A program made the translations under genes and the position numbers. Under the pieces are notes generated by a model. It was not told the origin of the DNA and did not search any database. It saw nothing but the letters and a program-made list of their open reading frames with translations. Shown here one piece after another: positions 34,862-44,332 of a DNA stretch of 57,130 nt (positions are counted from its first letter, which is position 1; each line of letters opens with the position of its first letter). Origin of the DNA: JBLHHI01 sp047614125 (lineage in GTDB: Bacteria; Bacteroidota; Bacteroidia; NS11-12g; UBA9320); the NCBI GenBank assembly GCA_047614125.1, contig JBLHHI010000003.1, forward strand, positions 1 to 57,130, written 5' to 3'.

Positions 34862-36166
34862 ATGCTTAGAACAGTATTAACCCTTTCTCTTTTTCTTTCA
34901 GTTTCATGGCGCATTTTTTGTTTTGCGAGCCCCGACACTATTCGAGTAATGCATTATAACTTGTTGAATTATCGAAATACAACGGGTCAATGCACAAACT
35001 CCACCAACAACCCTGATGATAAAGATGGATACCTCAGCACCATCGTTCATTCCGTTATGCCGGACGTGATTACCGTAAATGAAATGGGTGCCCATTGGCT
35101 CAATCCAAACAAAATATTAACCAATGCTTTGAATGTGGATGGAGTTACGCATTTTGACCAAATGGAGTTTACCAACAACAGCTTTTCGAGCTTAACCAAC
35201 ATGCTTTTCTTTAACACCGAAAAGCTGGTTAAACACAAACAAGAAGTAATTGGGAAATCGATTGGAGGGCAAGAGCTGGTTCGGGTTACTGACGTTTATA
35301 CGCTGTATTACAAAGATGAAATTGCCTTACTACGAGGCGATACAACCTTTCTTACCTTTATGGTAGTTCATTTAAAGGCTGGAAGCGGTTCGGACGACAA
35401 GGTGGAACGTGCGCTTCAAACCGAAGCCATCATGGACTTTGTTGAAAAAAACAAAACGATTGAGAACTATTTCATCTGTGGCGATTTTAACATCCAAACT
35501 CACAGCGAGGCTTGTTACAAAAACATGGTTTCACATTCGGATGTGAACATAAAGTTCATTGATCCGATTGATGCGGCGGGTAGCTGGAACAACAATTCGA
35601 ATTATGCCAATGTTCATACGCAATCCACCCATGTAACCGACACCAGAGGAGGCTGCTTTAGCAGTGGAGGAATGGACGACCGCTTTGATTTTGTGCTGTG
35701 CGGGAAAGAAGTGATGGACAACAAATACGGGGTTCAATTGGTACTAGGAAGTTACAAAGCCTTGGGTCAAGACAGCCGCCGATTTAATGGTGATATGAGT
35801 TCTCCAGATAACAGCCTTGTGTCAAAAACGGTTTCCAACGCCCTTTATAATATGTCGGATCACTTACCCGTGTTGGTGGATGTGGCTATTGATCAAAAAG
35901 GCTTGGGTGTTGATGGACTCAGTGCACAGAGGGTATTGTTTACCATTCAGAAGGCGGATGAAATCAAGGTTTTTTGGAAGAATGTGAAAATAAGCAAGTT
36001 GGAGGTGGTAGACATGACACTTAAAAGTGTATATGTAAACGAACAAATCGGGGAACATACAGAACAAGTTATTTCGAAAAACACACTTTCTCCCGGCACC
36101 TATATTATCTTTGCCACCGATCAAAACAACGCAGTTTACCAAAGAAAAATAATACTTACACGGTAA
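34862..36166 (+). CDS. Secreted endonuclease/exonuclease/phosphatase-family protein
   Basis: 434 residues. Signal peptide RTVLTLSLFLSVSWRIFCFA, then the EEP fold from residue 25: IRVMHYNLLNY, DVITVNEMG (metal Glu), MVVHLKAGSG, FICGDFNIQ (catalytic Asp-Asn), a dispersed RFDFVLCG and the final SDHLPVLVDV (Asp-His). The last 80 residues after about 350 are a separate domain ending SPGTYIIFATDQNNAVYQRK followed by IILTR, which resembles a type IX secretion sorting tail, although the usual glycine-rich lead is weak. It is probably an extracellular nuclease or phosphatase; the substrate cannot be told. It is transcribed away from the palindrome array. Confidence 0.85.
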   Translation: MLRTVLTLSLFLSVSWRIFCFASPDTIRVMHYNLLNYRNTTGQCTNSTNNPDDKDGYLSTIVHSVMPDVITVNEMGAHWLNPNKILTNALNVDGVTHFDQMEFTNNSFSSLTNMLFFNTEKLVKHKQEVIGKSIGGQELVRVTDVYTLYYKDEIALLRGDTTFLTFMVVHLKAGSGSDDKVERALQTEAIMDFVEKNKTIENYFICGDFNIQTHSEACYKNMVSHSDVNIKFIDPIDAAGSWNNNSNYANVHTQSTHVTDTRGGCFSSGGMDDRFDFVLCGKEVMDNKYGVQLVLGSYKALGQDSRRFNGDMSSPDNSLVSKTVSNALYNMSDHLPVLVDVAIDQKGLGVDGLSAQRVLFTIQKADEIKVFWKNVKISKLEVVDMTLKSVYVNEQIGEHTEQVISKNTLSPGTYIIFATDQNNAVYQRKIILTR

Positions 36167-36175
36167 ATTAATAGC

Positions 36176-37111
36176 TTGAACGGCGCGCCAATTTTTTATG
36201 CAAGAACGGCTCTTACCTTGAGCCTAACAATTTGTTTTGCCATTGCGCAATCGGTGTTTGCGCAGCATAAAAGCTATCAAAAACCAAAGTATGAGTATGT
36301 ATATTCGGCCGGTCTATCAATCTATTTTGGAGATTTGGCCGGTGCATCGATAGGCGCTACAACCATTCCGTTATATCCCGACAGCGATCTATCACATGCA
36401 CGATCGATGGTTCTGTTTGGCATCCGGAAAAATATTTCACATCGGTTGGCACTGCGAGGCAGCTTAAGTGCAACCACTTTGTTTGCAGATGAAAGAAACT
36501 CTGCGTCCTCTATAAGGGCCGAACGAAACCTTCATTTTAGAACTTCGATTCAAGAATTGAGCGGTTTAGTGGAATACAATCTTATAAACTTTGCGAAGAA
36601 CAAAAACAACTTCATATTGGAGTATTATGTTTTTGGAGGATTGGGCCTCTTCCATTTTAACCCAAAAGCAAAGTATAAAGATGAATGGGTACGCCTCCAG
36701 CCTCTGGGTACGGAGGGACAGGGCGTTAAGCCAGGACTTAAAAAGTACCGAACGGTGGCCTTTTCCTTTCCAATTGGAGCGGGTTTGCGTGCAAACCTAA
36801 ACCAAGAGTGGACTATTTTTGGTGAGCTGAGCTTTAGGGCAACCGCCACAGATTATTTGGATGATGTGAGCACCGTTTATTATGAGTACAACAAGATTTA
36901 TCAGGCACATGGTAGAACCGCTGCTGATTTAAGTTATCGTGGAAATGAAGTATCGTATCCAACCAATGTTCCAAGAGGTAATCCAGAAAGCAAAGACAGC
37001 TATGCCAGCCTTACCTTAGGGGTGTCGAAAATGTTTGGGTCTAAACGAGTTAAGAGTACTTGGCAAACAAAAGCCACACAGTCTCAAACCGATAATTGTC
37101 CGAGATTTTAG
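36176..37111 (+). CDS. Outer-membrane barrel protein, DUF6089-like
   Basis: 311 residues with a signal peptide (LTLSLTICFAIAQSVFAQ). The mature N-terminus KYEYVYSAGLSIYFGDLAGA has the YFGDL feature of the DUF6089/PorG-like barrels of this phylum, followed by FGIRKNISHRLALRGSLSAT, a FGGLGLFHFNPKA strand and FSFPIGAGLRANLNQEWTIF. Homologues include PorG, an outer-membrane part of the type IX secretion machinery, but several paralogues exist and the assignment is not certain. No ATG is in frame near the start; a TTG at 36176 fits the signal peptide. It follows the endonuclease gene by nine bases, so it is probably co-transcribed. Confidence 0.8.
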   Translation: MNGAPIFYARTALTLSLTICFAIAQSVFAQHKSYQKPKYEYVYSAGLSIYFGDLAGASIGATTIPLYPDSDLSHARSMVLFGIRKNISHRLALRGSLSATTLFADERNSASSIRAERNLHFRTSIQELSGLVEYNLINFAKNKNNFILEYYVFGGLGLFHFNPKAKYKDEWVRLQPLGTEGQGVKPGLKKYRTVAFSFPIGAGLRANLNQEWTIFGELSFRATATDYLDDVSTVYYEYNKIYQAHGRTAADLSYRGNEVSYPTNVPRGNPESKDSYASLTLGVSKMFGSKRVKSTWQTKATQSQTDNCPRF

Positions 37112-37252
37112 GCCCATCGAGCGTTGATATTTTTAGGAATTGCGAAAAATACCCCAAGTCCAGCGAAAAATAAAATACCATCTACTCATTCTACCTAGTC
37201 CAAATTAAAACAAGGGCATAGCCATAAACTTGAATCAAATAATAATTTTATT

Positions 37253-40200
37253 ATGATTCAACGAACACCTCTCTTATCGACCCTGTTTCTTTTGGTTTTT
37301 GCAACAGCATTAACCTCTTGTCACAAACGAAACACCAGTATTCCGGTGTATGACCCAGAATTTGTTCATCACATCTCGGCATTTACTTCGGGTGTTGTGT
37401 CTAAAAATCAGGTTATTACAATTGTTTTAAAGGATGCTATTGACCCCACAAAGGTTAAGCCGTCTGATTTGCAAAACGTGTTTGAGTTCTCGCCTCCAAT
37501 AAAAGGGTTAGCACGGTGGAATGATGAACGAACCATTTCATTCACGCCGTCGGAGCCGTTGAGCCGAGGAACGATTTATATGACCGTGTTTAATTTAGGT
37601 AAACTAAAAAAAGTACAGGCCAACCTTAAAAAATTTCCGTTTCGATTTGAAACCAAGAAACCGGGAATCTGGCTTGGAAGCTTGAATGCTCAAACCTACC
37701 CGGATCAAAATTACCGACTCAAGTTTGTTGAATGCAACGTTTCTGTTAATGATGTGGAAGATTTAGAATTGGTAAAGAGCTGCATTACCGCTAATTACCA
37801 AGGAAAACCCTTTCCATTTTCACTCAAAAGCTCGGGTGCGCTTCAGTATGTGCTTCGTATGGACAGCTTGCCTAGAGGAGAAGAAAACAGGAAGGCAGAA
37901 CTCGCAGTAAGTGCTAAACCAATGGGCGGTAACCATACTTTTTCGAAGGCAGTAATTGTACATGGTTTGGGCAACTTTAGAGTAACCACCATACAAGTTG
38001 AAAACGAACCTGACCAAAAAGTACATGTATATTTTTCGGATAATATTGCAGAAACACAGAACCTACAAGGCTTGCTAAAAATTGATGATAAACCCATTAC
38101 GCAATTTTCGTTGAATGGAAACAAGCTAACCTTTTTCCCAGAAAACCGACTGGTGGGTCAACACAACATCCAATGTGCCGCTTCCATTCGCAACTACGCA
38201 GGTTTTAATATTAAAAAAGATCATGTTCAAAGCGTAAACTTTCAACGTCCAAAGCCTAAATTAAGATTGGTTGGAAATGGCACCATTGTGCCAGGTGCTA
38301 AAGGGGTGGTTTTTCCGTTTGAAGCCATGGGCCTAAAAGCCGTAGATGTTTGGATTTATCAAATTCACGAAAAAAATATTCCGCAGTTTCTTCAAATCAG
38401 TGATTTGGAGGGCAGTAGAGAATTGTCGAGAGTTGGTTCCTTGGTGTACAACGGCAAGGTTGATTTGGCACAAAACAAAAAGCCCATTGAAACGGATTGG
38501 AATCGATACACCTTGAATCTAAACACGTGGTTAAAAAAAGAACCCGGTGCAATATATCGAGTGCTTTTGGGTTTTCGGCAAAGCTATACGTATTGGGAAT
38601 GTGAAGATGAAGATGAAGATGAAGTTGAAGGTGAAGGTGACGATGAAGAGGAGGGATCAAATGACATGGGAACTTCGGATCGTGGATTGTTTTACGATTA
38701 TTACAACAACAGCCTCGACAACTTAAACTCATCTCCGTGCAATTCGAGCTTTTATTATCGCAGTTCCATTTGCCGAAATATTTTGGCTTCCGATGTTGGC
38801 ATCATTGCAAAGCAGGGCAAAGACGGAATTACGCATTTGATAGCCAGTAACTTACTAAGTTCAGAACCACTTGCAAATGCTAAGGTAACTTACTACAGCT
38901 ACAACAATCAGGTTATTACAACTACCTATGCCGATGAAAAGGGTATGATCTCTTCAAAGCTGAAGGTGCAGCCTTATCTGGTGGTGGTTACTTCTGGAAA
39001 TCAACGCGGCTACCTCAAATTGGGAGATGGAAGAGCCAATTCCACATCCACCTTTGATGTGGAAGGTTTAAACATGGAGTCGGGGATAGATGGAAAGATT
39101 TATACCGAACGCGGCGTATGGAGACCCGGCGATAGCATGTACATCTGTTTTACGCTTTTTGACCGAGAACGAGTTCTGCCATCAAATGTTCCAGTTCGAT
39201 TTACCTTAGAAAATCCGCAAGGCCAAAAGGTTTCAACCATGGTTAAAACAAGCTCGGTTGGTGATGTATACGACTTTAGAGCGGCAACCGATCACGATGC
39301 GGTAACCGGAAATTACCGAGCCATAGTTCAAGTTGGCGATAATGCCTATTACAAAACAATTGCCGTGGAAACCGTACAACCCAATCGATTAAAAATCAGG
39401 TTGGAATCGAGCGATAGCCTTTTGAGTCTGCATCATCCCAACAAGCTAACATTAAGCGCGGCATGGTTGCATGGAGCTCCGGCAAACGGTTTAGATTATA
39501 ACATTCAAGCTCGTTTGCGCAGCACAAAAACTCAATTTAAGGGCTATGAAGCATATACCTTCGAAGACCATTTAAAGGAGTCTACTTTTCATGAAATGAT
39601 CGTTGCAACTGGAAAGCTGGATGATGCCAGCACCGCCGAAATAGAACCCACTTTTGAGTTGAACCAGAAAATATCGGGGATGTTAAAGGTTGACTTCATT
39701 ACTAAAGTTTTTGAAAAAAGCGGAAATTTTAGCACAGATCAAGGCAGCTATCAGCTCAGTCCGTATACTTCGTATATTGGGATTAAAAGTCCCAAAACAA
39801 CGGCGCAAGACAACAGCTTGGAGACGGATAAGGCGCACCGGTTCGAAATCGTTAATCTCTCGGATAAGGGAAAAGTCGTGCCCAAGGGTAAGGTTGGCAT
39901 TCGCGTATATAGAATGTCGTGGAGGTGGTGGTGGGATAATCACAACGATGTTGCCAGCTACATGCAATCCAATACCTTACTTCCGTTGCTCGACAGCAGC
40001 ATTTCGGTACACCAAGGCAAAGGCCACATTGATTTTAAAATGCCATATCCAAACTGGGGCCGCTTTTTAATGGTGGTTACCGATCCCATTTCAGGTCATA
40101 CTTCCACCAAGCTTTTTTATGTGGATTGGCCATATTGGAGACGCTCAAATAGAGGTGCTCAAGAGCAAGCGAACACCATTGCCCTCACCTCCAATAAATC

Positions 40201-42787
40201 GAAATACAACCCCGGCGATTTGGCACAGGTAACACTGCCAACTGCCGAAAAAGGGAAGGCCTTAGTGTGCGTTGAAAATGGATCGAAGGTGCTCAAAAAG
40301 TTTTGGGTAAATGCCCAGAAAGGAGAAACGAAATTTACCTTCAAGGTAGATAAAACGATGACTCCCAATGTTTACGTTCATGTAAGCTATATGCAACCCT
40401 ACAGCCAGGTAGAGAATGATTTACCCGCCCGAATGTATGGCATCCTTCCAATTTTTGTGGAGGATAAAGCAACGAGACTTGAACCGGTAATTTTGGTTAA
40501 GGATGAAATACGGCCCGATCGGAATGAAGTAATTACGGTGAAGGAATCTACTGGACAAAAAATGACCTATACCCTTGCGGTGGTAGATGAAGGTTTGTTG
40601 GATTTAACCCACTTTAAAACGCCAAAGTTGTGGAATCACTTTTACCAAAAACAAGGTTTGGGTGTTAAAACCTGGGATTTGTATGACCAAGTTATGTCGG
40701 GGTATGAAGGGAAATGGGGCAATGTATTGAGTGTTGGCGGAGATGAGGAAGGCAGCAGAGGCGACGCCACACATAAGGCATCTCGATTTAAACCAGCCGT
40801 GCGTTTTTTCGGGCCCTTTACCTTAGATGCCAATGGAACTAGCCGTCACTTGGTTTCGCTGGGATCATACATTGGTGCGGTGCGCGTAATGTTGGTTGCT
40901 CGAAATAATGGTGCTTTTGGAAGTGCAGAAAAATCTGTAAAAGTTAAAAAGCCCATCATGCTCGTTACCACAGTTCCTCGTGTATTAAGTGCCGGCGAAC
41001 GGATTGCCATTCCAGTGAACGTATTTTCGGTAACCGATGAAGCCAAAAAAGTGGAGGTTACCATTAAAGTTAGTGGCAACATCAGCACAGAAGGAGAGAC
41101 TTCTAAAACCATACGCTTCACCGGAGCTGGAGATGAAGTGGTGGATTTCTATGCATCCATTCCAGAAATGATTGGAAAGGCAAAGATTGTTGTAACCGCA
41201 GTGAGTGGGAATGAAAAAGCTGTGAGCACCACCGAAGTTGAAGTTCGAGCGCCTAATCCGTTGGTTAGTACGGTGGATGAATATGCCATTAAATCGGGAG
41301 GTAAGCTTGATTTAAAGGCAGTTATGGATGGACTTTCGGGTACAAATACTGCCATTGTTGAATACTCCAGTCTTCCTCCAATAAACCTGCAACAGCGCAT
41401 TAATCAACTCATTCAATATCCGCACGGGTGTGTAGAACAAACCACAAGTTCTGTTTTTGCACAAATGTTTATCGAAGAATTTGTTGAACCAACGGTGGAT
41501 CAAAAGAAGTCAATTCACCAAAATGTTCAAGCCGCAATTCATCGGTTGAGAGGTTTCCAAACTTCAGATGGAGGGCTGGGTTATTGGCTTGGAGCGCGAC
41601 AAACAAATGCATGGGGAACCAACTACGCCGGTCACTTCATTACGTGCGCTAAGCAGCGAGGTTATTCCGTAGCTCCCGATTTCTATGACAATTGGTTAAC
41701 CTTTCAACAAAATTCTGCTCGTAACTACTCAAAAGGAAATGGAGAAGAAGAGATGATTCAAGCGTATCGCCTGTATACTATGGCGTTGGCTGGTAAACCC
41801 GATTTAACTTCCATGAATCGAATGCGAGAAGGTGGAGTTTCATCCAATCCGGCAAAGTGGAAACTTGCTGCGGCCTACATATTGGCTGGTATGCCGGAAG
41901 TAGCTGAAAACTTGTCAAAACAAGCTACTACAGATTCGGAGAGCTATTTAAATCATGGTCGCACTTATGGATCTCAACTGCGCGACGATGCTATGATTTT
42001 AGAAACCATCATCCTACTTAAAAAACCGGAACAAGGGGTAATGCTTCTTCGAAGAATCAGCGAGGCTCTTGCCAGTAACCGATGGATGAGCACCCAAGAA
42101 ACGGCGTATGCGCTCATTAGTTTGGCGGGCTACCATGCCAATGGAAAGTCAGGAGAAAAAATGTCGTTCACCTATACCAACCGTGGATCCGCTCAGCGCA
42201 TTGTTTCATCGAAACCCATTGCACAAATGACGGTGTTGGATCAGGCCAAGCCGCAAACCTATGCCACTCAATTGCACAATACATCTACGCAAATGCTCTT
42301 TGTACGGGTAATTAAACAAATGGTTCCGTTAAAAACAGACACAACCATTGTACGCAACAACTTGCAAATGTCGGTGCATTACGTTGATTTTGAAGGTTTT
42401 GCAGTAAATCCTGCCGTTTTGGTGCAGGGACAAGAATTTAAGGCAATTGTAAAAATCAAGAATCCAGGAACCCGAGGGAACCTCCAAGACATGGCCTTAA
42501 ACCATTTGATTGCAGGTGGTTGGGAAATACAGAACGCTCGTTTAACCGGTCAAGACGAAGCGCAGAACTATACGTATCGGGATATAAGAGATGATCGAGT
42601 TTACACCTACTTTGATTTAAATAGAAACAACGAGGTAGCTTATACACTTAATCTAACGGCAACCTATGCAGGTAAGTTCTACTTACCGGCCGTTGTTGCT
42701 GAAAGCATGTACGACCACAGCGTTATGGCCAAGGTGCCGGGACAGTGGGTGGAAGTGCATAAAAAAGAAAAGGAGCTCGGCAAGTAA
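37253..42787 (+). CDS. Alpha-2-macroglobulin family lipoprotein with thioester
   Basis: 1844 residues. A lipoprotein signal ends at TALTSCHK. Beta-sandwich (MG) domains follow: the N-terminal TISFTPSEPLSRGTIYMTVF, a region near 610-700 containing YTERGVWRPGDSMYICFTLF, and an A2M core with LAVVDEGLLDLTHFKTP near 1110. The thioester CVEQ is at residues 1393-1396 (YPHGCVEQTTSS), then the helical thioester domain with YGLGYWLG-like GLGYWLGARQTNAWGT. An acidic run near 450-471 (EDEDEDEVEGEGDDEEE) interrupts an early domain. Bacterial A2M traps attacking proteases in the periplasm; its common partner PbpC is not adjacent. A -7-like TAAACTTG box lies at 37225-37232. Confidence 0.95.
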   Translation: MIQRTPLLSTLFLLVFATALTSCHKRNTSIPVYDPEFVHHISAFTSGVVSKNQVITIVLKDAIDPTKVKPSDLQNVFEFSPPIKGLARWNDERTISFTPSEPLSRGTIYMTVFNLGKLKKVQANLKKFPFRFETKKPGIWLGSLNAQTYPDQNYRLKFVECNVSVNDVEDLELVKSCITANYQGKPFPFSLKSSGALQYVLRMDSLPRGEENRKAELAVSAKPMGGNHTFSKAVIVHGLGNFRVTTIQVENEPDQKVHVYFSDNIAETQNLQGLLKIDDKPITQFSLNGNKLTFFPENRLVGQHNIQCAASIRNYAGFNIKKDHVQSVNFQRPKPKLRLVGNGTIVPGAKGVVFPFEAMGLKAVDVWIYQIHEKNIPQFLQISDLEGSRELSRVGSLVYNGKVDLAQNKKPIETDWNRYTLNLNTWLKKEPGAIYRVLLGFRQSYTYWECEDEDEDEVEGEGDDEEEGSNDMGTSDRGLFYDYYNNSLDNLNSSPCNSSFYYRSSICRNILASDVGIIAKQGKDGITHLIASNLLSSEPLANAKVTYYSYNNQVITTTYADEKGMISSKLKVQPYLVVVTSGNQRGYLKLGDGRANSTSTFDVEGLNMESGIDGKIYTERGVWRPGDSMYICFTLFDRERVLPSNVPVRFTLENPQGQKVSTMVKTSSVGDVYDFRAATDHDAVTGNYRAIVQVGDNAYYKTIAVETVQPNRLKIRLESSDSLLSLHHPNKLTLSAAWLHGAPANGLDYNIQARLRSTKTQFKGYEAYTFEDHLKESTFHEMIVATGKLDDASTAEIEPTFELNQKISGMLKVDFITKVFEKSGNFSTDQGSYQLSPYTSYIGIKSPKTTAQDNSLETDKAHRFEIVNLSDKGKVVPKGKVGIRVYRMSWRWWWDNHNDVASYMQSNTLLPLLDSSISVHQGKGHIDFKMPYPNWGRFLMVVTDPISGHTSTKLFYVDWPYWRRSNRGAQEQANTIALTSNKSKYNPGDLAQVTLPTAEKGKALVCVENGSKVLKKFWVNAQKGETKFTFKVDKTMTPNVYVHVSYMQPYSQVENDLPARMYGILPIFVEDKATRLEPVILVKDEIRPDRNEVITVKESTGQKMTYTLAVVDEGLLDLTHFKTPKLWNHFYQKQGLGVKTWDLYDQVMSGYEGKWGNVLSVGGDEEGSRGDATHKASRFKPAVRFFGPFTLDANGTSRHLVSLGSYIGAVRVMLVARNNGAFGSAEKSVKVKKPIMLVTTVPRVLSAGERIAIPVNVFSVTDEAKKVEVTIKVSGNISTEGETSKTIRFTGAGDEVVDFYASIPEMIGKAKIVVTAVSGNEKAVSTTEVEVRAPNPLVSTVDEYAIKSGGKLDLKAVMDGLSGTNTAIVEYSSLPPINLQQRINQLIQYPHGCVEQTTSSVFAQMFIEEFVEPTVDQKKSIHQNVQAAIHRLRGFQTSDGGLGYWLGARQTNAWGTNYAGHFITCAKQRGYSVAPDFYDNWLTFQQNSARNYSKGNGEEEMIQAYRLYTMALAGKPDLTSMNRMREGGVSSNPAKWKLAAAYILAGMPEVAENLSKQATTDSESYLNHGRTYGSQLRDDAMILETIILLKKPEQGVMLLRRISEALASNRWMSTQETAYALISLAGYHANGKSGEKMSFTYTNRGSAQRIVSSKPIAQMTVLDQAKPQTYATQLHNTSTQMLFVRVIKQMVPLKTDTTIVRNNLQMSVHYVDFEGFAVNPAVLVQGQEFKAIVKIKNPGTRGNLQDMALNHLIAGGWEIQNARLTGQDEAQNYTYRDIRDDRVYTYFDLNRNNEVAYTLNLTATYAGKFYLPAVVAESMYDHSVMAKVPGQWVEVHKKEKELGK

Positions 42788-42839
42788 ACCAACAAATTTT
42801 TTGTACATAAAATCCTGATTACAATTGGGTTAAACTATC

Positions 42840-42870
42840 GGCAGACGAGGGATCGTCTGCCTTTTTTTTT
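42840..42870 (+). terminator. Rho-independent terminator after the A2M gene
   Basis: Stem GGCAGACGA (42840-42848), loop of four, TCGTCTGCC (42853-42861) and nine T. The clearest intrinsic terminator in the window. Confidence 0.93.
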
Positions 42871-42901
42871 GTGGCTTTAATTAAATCGTTTGAGCATTAT
42901 T

Positions 42902-42933
42902 TTGGTTATATCAAGTTGCACCGTGTACTTTTG
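42902..42933 (+). promoter_or_regulatory. hemW promoter, TTG-N21-TACTTTTG
   Basis: TTG at 42902-42904 and a perfect TACTTTTG at 42926-42933, 53 bases before the ATG at 42987. Confidence 0.6.
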
Positions 42934-42986
42934 CTTCCACTCTAAACCGGCAAATTTCTAGGTTATTTGTGGAGTTGATTCAAGGT

Positions 42987-44144
42987 ATGGCAGGTATTTA
43001 CATTCATATTCCCTTTTGCAGACAGGCATGTCATTATTGTGATTTCCACTTTGCAACCTCGTTAAAAGATGCCGAGCGCATGATCGAATGCATGGTTTTG
43101 GAAATGAAACAACGATCTGATGAAATTGGATCGGCAGAAATTGAAACCATTTATCTGGGAGGTGGAACACCAAGCATTCTAGAACCAAAGCACTATGACC
43201 AATTGTTTCAAACCATTCATCAATGTTTTTCCCTATCGAACGATCTGGAAATAACCCTTGAAGCAAATCCAGAAGATTTAAATGCTGAACGATTGAGTCA
43301 CTTTAAATCATTGGGTATTAATCGATTAAGCATCGGAGTGCAATCGTTTCGAGATGAAGACCTGAAATGGATGAACCGAGCCCATAGTGCTGAAGAAGCT
43401 CGAGCTGCCATTGAACTTGCCTTGCAATTTGGGTTCAAAGATCTGAATTTGGATTTAATATATGGCATTCCAAACATGACCCAAAGGGCGTGGCAGAAGA
43501 ATGTAGATGAGGCGCTTCTAATCGGTGTGAATCACATTTCCGCGTATAATTTAACGGTAGAATCCGGAACAGCATTGGCGCATTTTGTAAAAAAAGGAAC
43601 GAGTAAAGACGTTGATGAAGAACAATCCATTGCGGAGCTCAACTACCTAAAACAAGCTTGCGCTCAACACGGATGGGAGCGCTACGAAATTTCGAATTAT
43701 TGTAAAGCGGGCAATTATGCCAAACACAACACGAATTATTGGCGAAGTATCTCCTATTTTGGCTTTGGCCCATCGGCTCATTCGTTCAATGCCACCGAGC
43801 AAACTAGACGATGGAACGTTCGGAACAATGCCAAGTATATGAAAAATGTGGAGAATGGCAGCTTGTACTTTGAAATGGAAAAACTGAGCATTCGTAATCA
43901 ATTCAATGAGCTTTTAATGTTGGGCCTGCGAACGAAATGGGGTGTTGACATCCGTGAAGTTCAGGAACGCATTTCCGAATTTTCGGATGCTGAAGCTGTT
44001 GCTGCGAGCTTTCATCAATCCATTCAAGATCTCGAAGTTAAAGGCTGGATGCAACGCCATGGAGCATCCCATTTTTTAACTGAAGTTGGTAAAAACTATG
44101 CAGATGCCGCCTTAGCCGAACTCTTTCTTGAAGAGACTTCGTAA
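42987..44144 (+). CDS. hemW: Radical SAM haem chaperone HemW
   Basis: 385 residues. The radical SAM cluster motif is CRQACHYC (Cys11, Cys15, Cys18) in IYIHIPFCRQACHYCDFHF. HemW-specific blocks follow: IYLGGGTPSIL, LEITLEANPEDLN, GINRLSIGVQSF, DLNLDLIYGIPN, and a C-terminal WERYEISNYCKAGNYAKHN with a winged-helix tail. Although often annotated as coproporphyrinogen dehydrogenase, this CX3CX2C form without the HemN extra residues is the haem chaperone that delivers haem to respiratory enzymes. A GTG at 42969 lies upstream in frame; ATG 42987 matches the family start. Confidence 0.93.
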   Translation: MAGIYIHIPFCRQACHYCDFHFATSLKDAERMIECMVLEMKQRSDEIGSAEIETIYLGGGTPSILEPKHYDQLFQTIHQCFSLSNDLEITLEANPEDLNAERLSHFKSLGINRLSIGVQSFRDEDLKWMNRAHSAEEARAAIELALQFGFKDLNLDLIYGIPNMTQRAWQKNVDEALLIGVNHISAYNLTVESGTALAHFVKKGTSKDVDEEQSIAELNYLKQACAQHGWERYEISNYCKAGNYAKHNTNYWRSISYFGFGPSAHSFNATEQTRRWNVRNNAKYMKNVENGSLYFEMEKLSIRNQFNELLMLGLRTKWGVDIREVQERISEFSDAEAVAASFHQSIQDLEVKGWMQRHGASHFLTEVGKNYADAALAELFLEETS

Positions 44145-44271
44145 AAAAATCCCAAAGTCTAATATCCAAAACGTTGTATTTCACGCATACTAAGTTAGTT
44201 GGGGTATTCCTCCATGTGGAATGAAATTCAGTTTGCAAGGTGTTAATTATACATTCACCACAAAAAGTGCA

Positions 44272-44301
44272 TTGGTATTTGCTATACAAAACGTACTTTT
44301 G
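44272..44301 (+). promoter_or_regulatory. crtI promoter, TTG-N19-TACTTTTG
   Basis: Textbook Bacteroidota promoter: TTG at 44272-44274, 19 bases, then TACTTTTG at 44294-44301. It would drive crtI-crtB-46647-crtZ. Confidence 0.8.
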
Positions 44302-44331
44302 TTTAACATTAAATAACGAAGATTAAACAAA
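44298..44331 (+). promoter_or_regulatory. Inverted repeat between the crtI promoter and start codon
   Basis: TTTGTTTAA (44298-44306) and TTAAACAAA (44323-44331), a perfect 9-bp repeat with 16 bases between. The left arm overlaps the -7 box and the right arm ends one base before the TTG start. It could be a repressor operator (carotenoid genes in many bacteria answer to MerR/CarH regulators) or a stem over the ribosome site. Confidence 0.5.
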
Positions 44332-44332
44332 A

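Noticed and set aside
42840..42870. Regulatory hairpin for hemW
   Set aside because: The T-tract and position directly after the A2M gene fit a terminator; hemW has its own promoter downstream.
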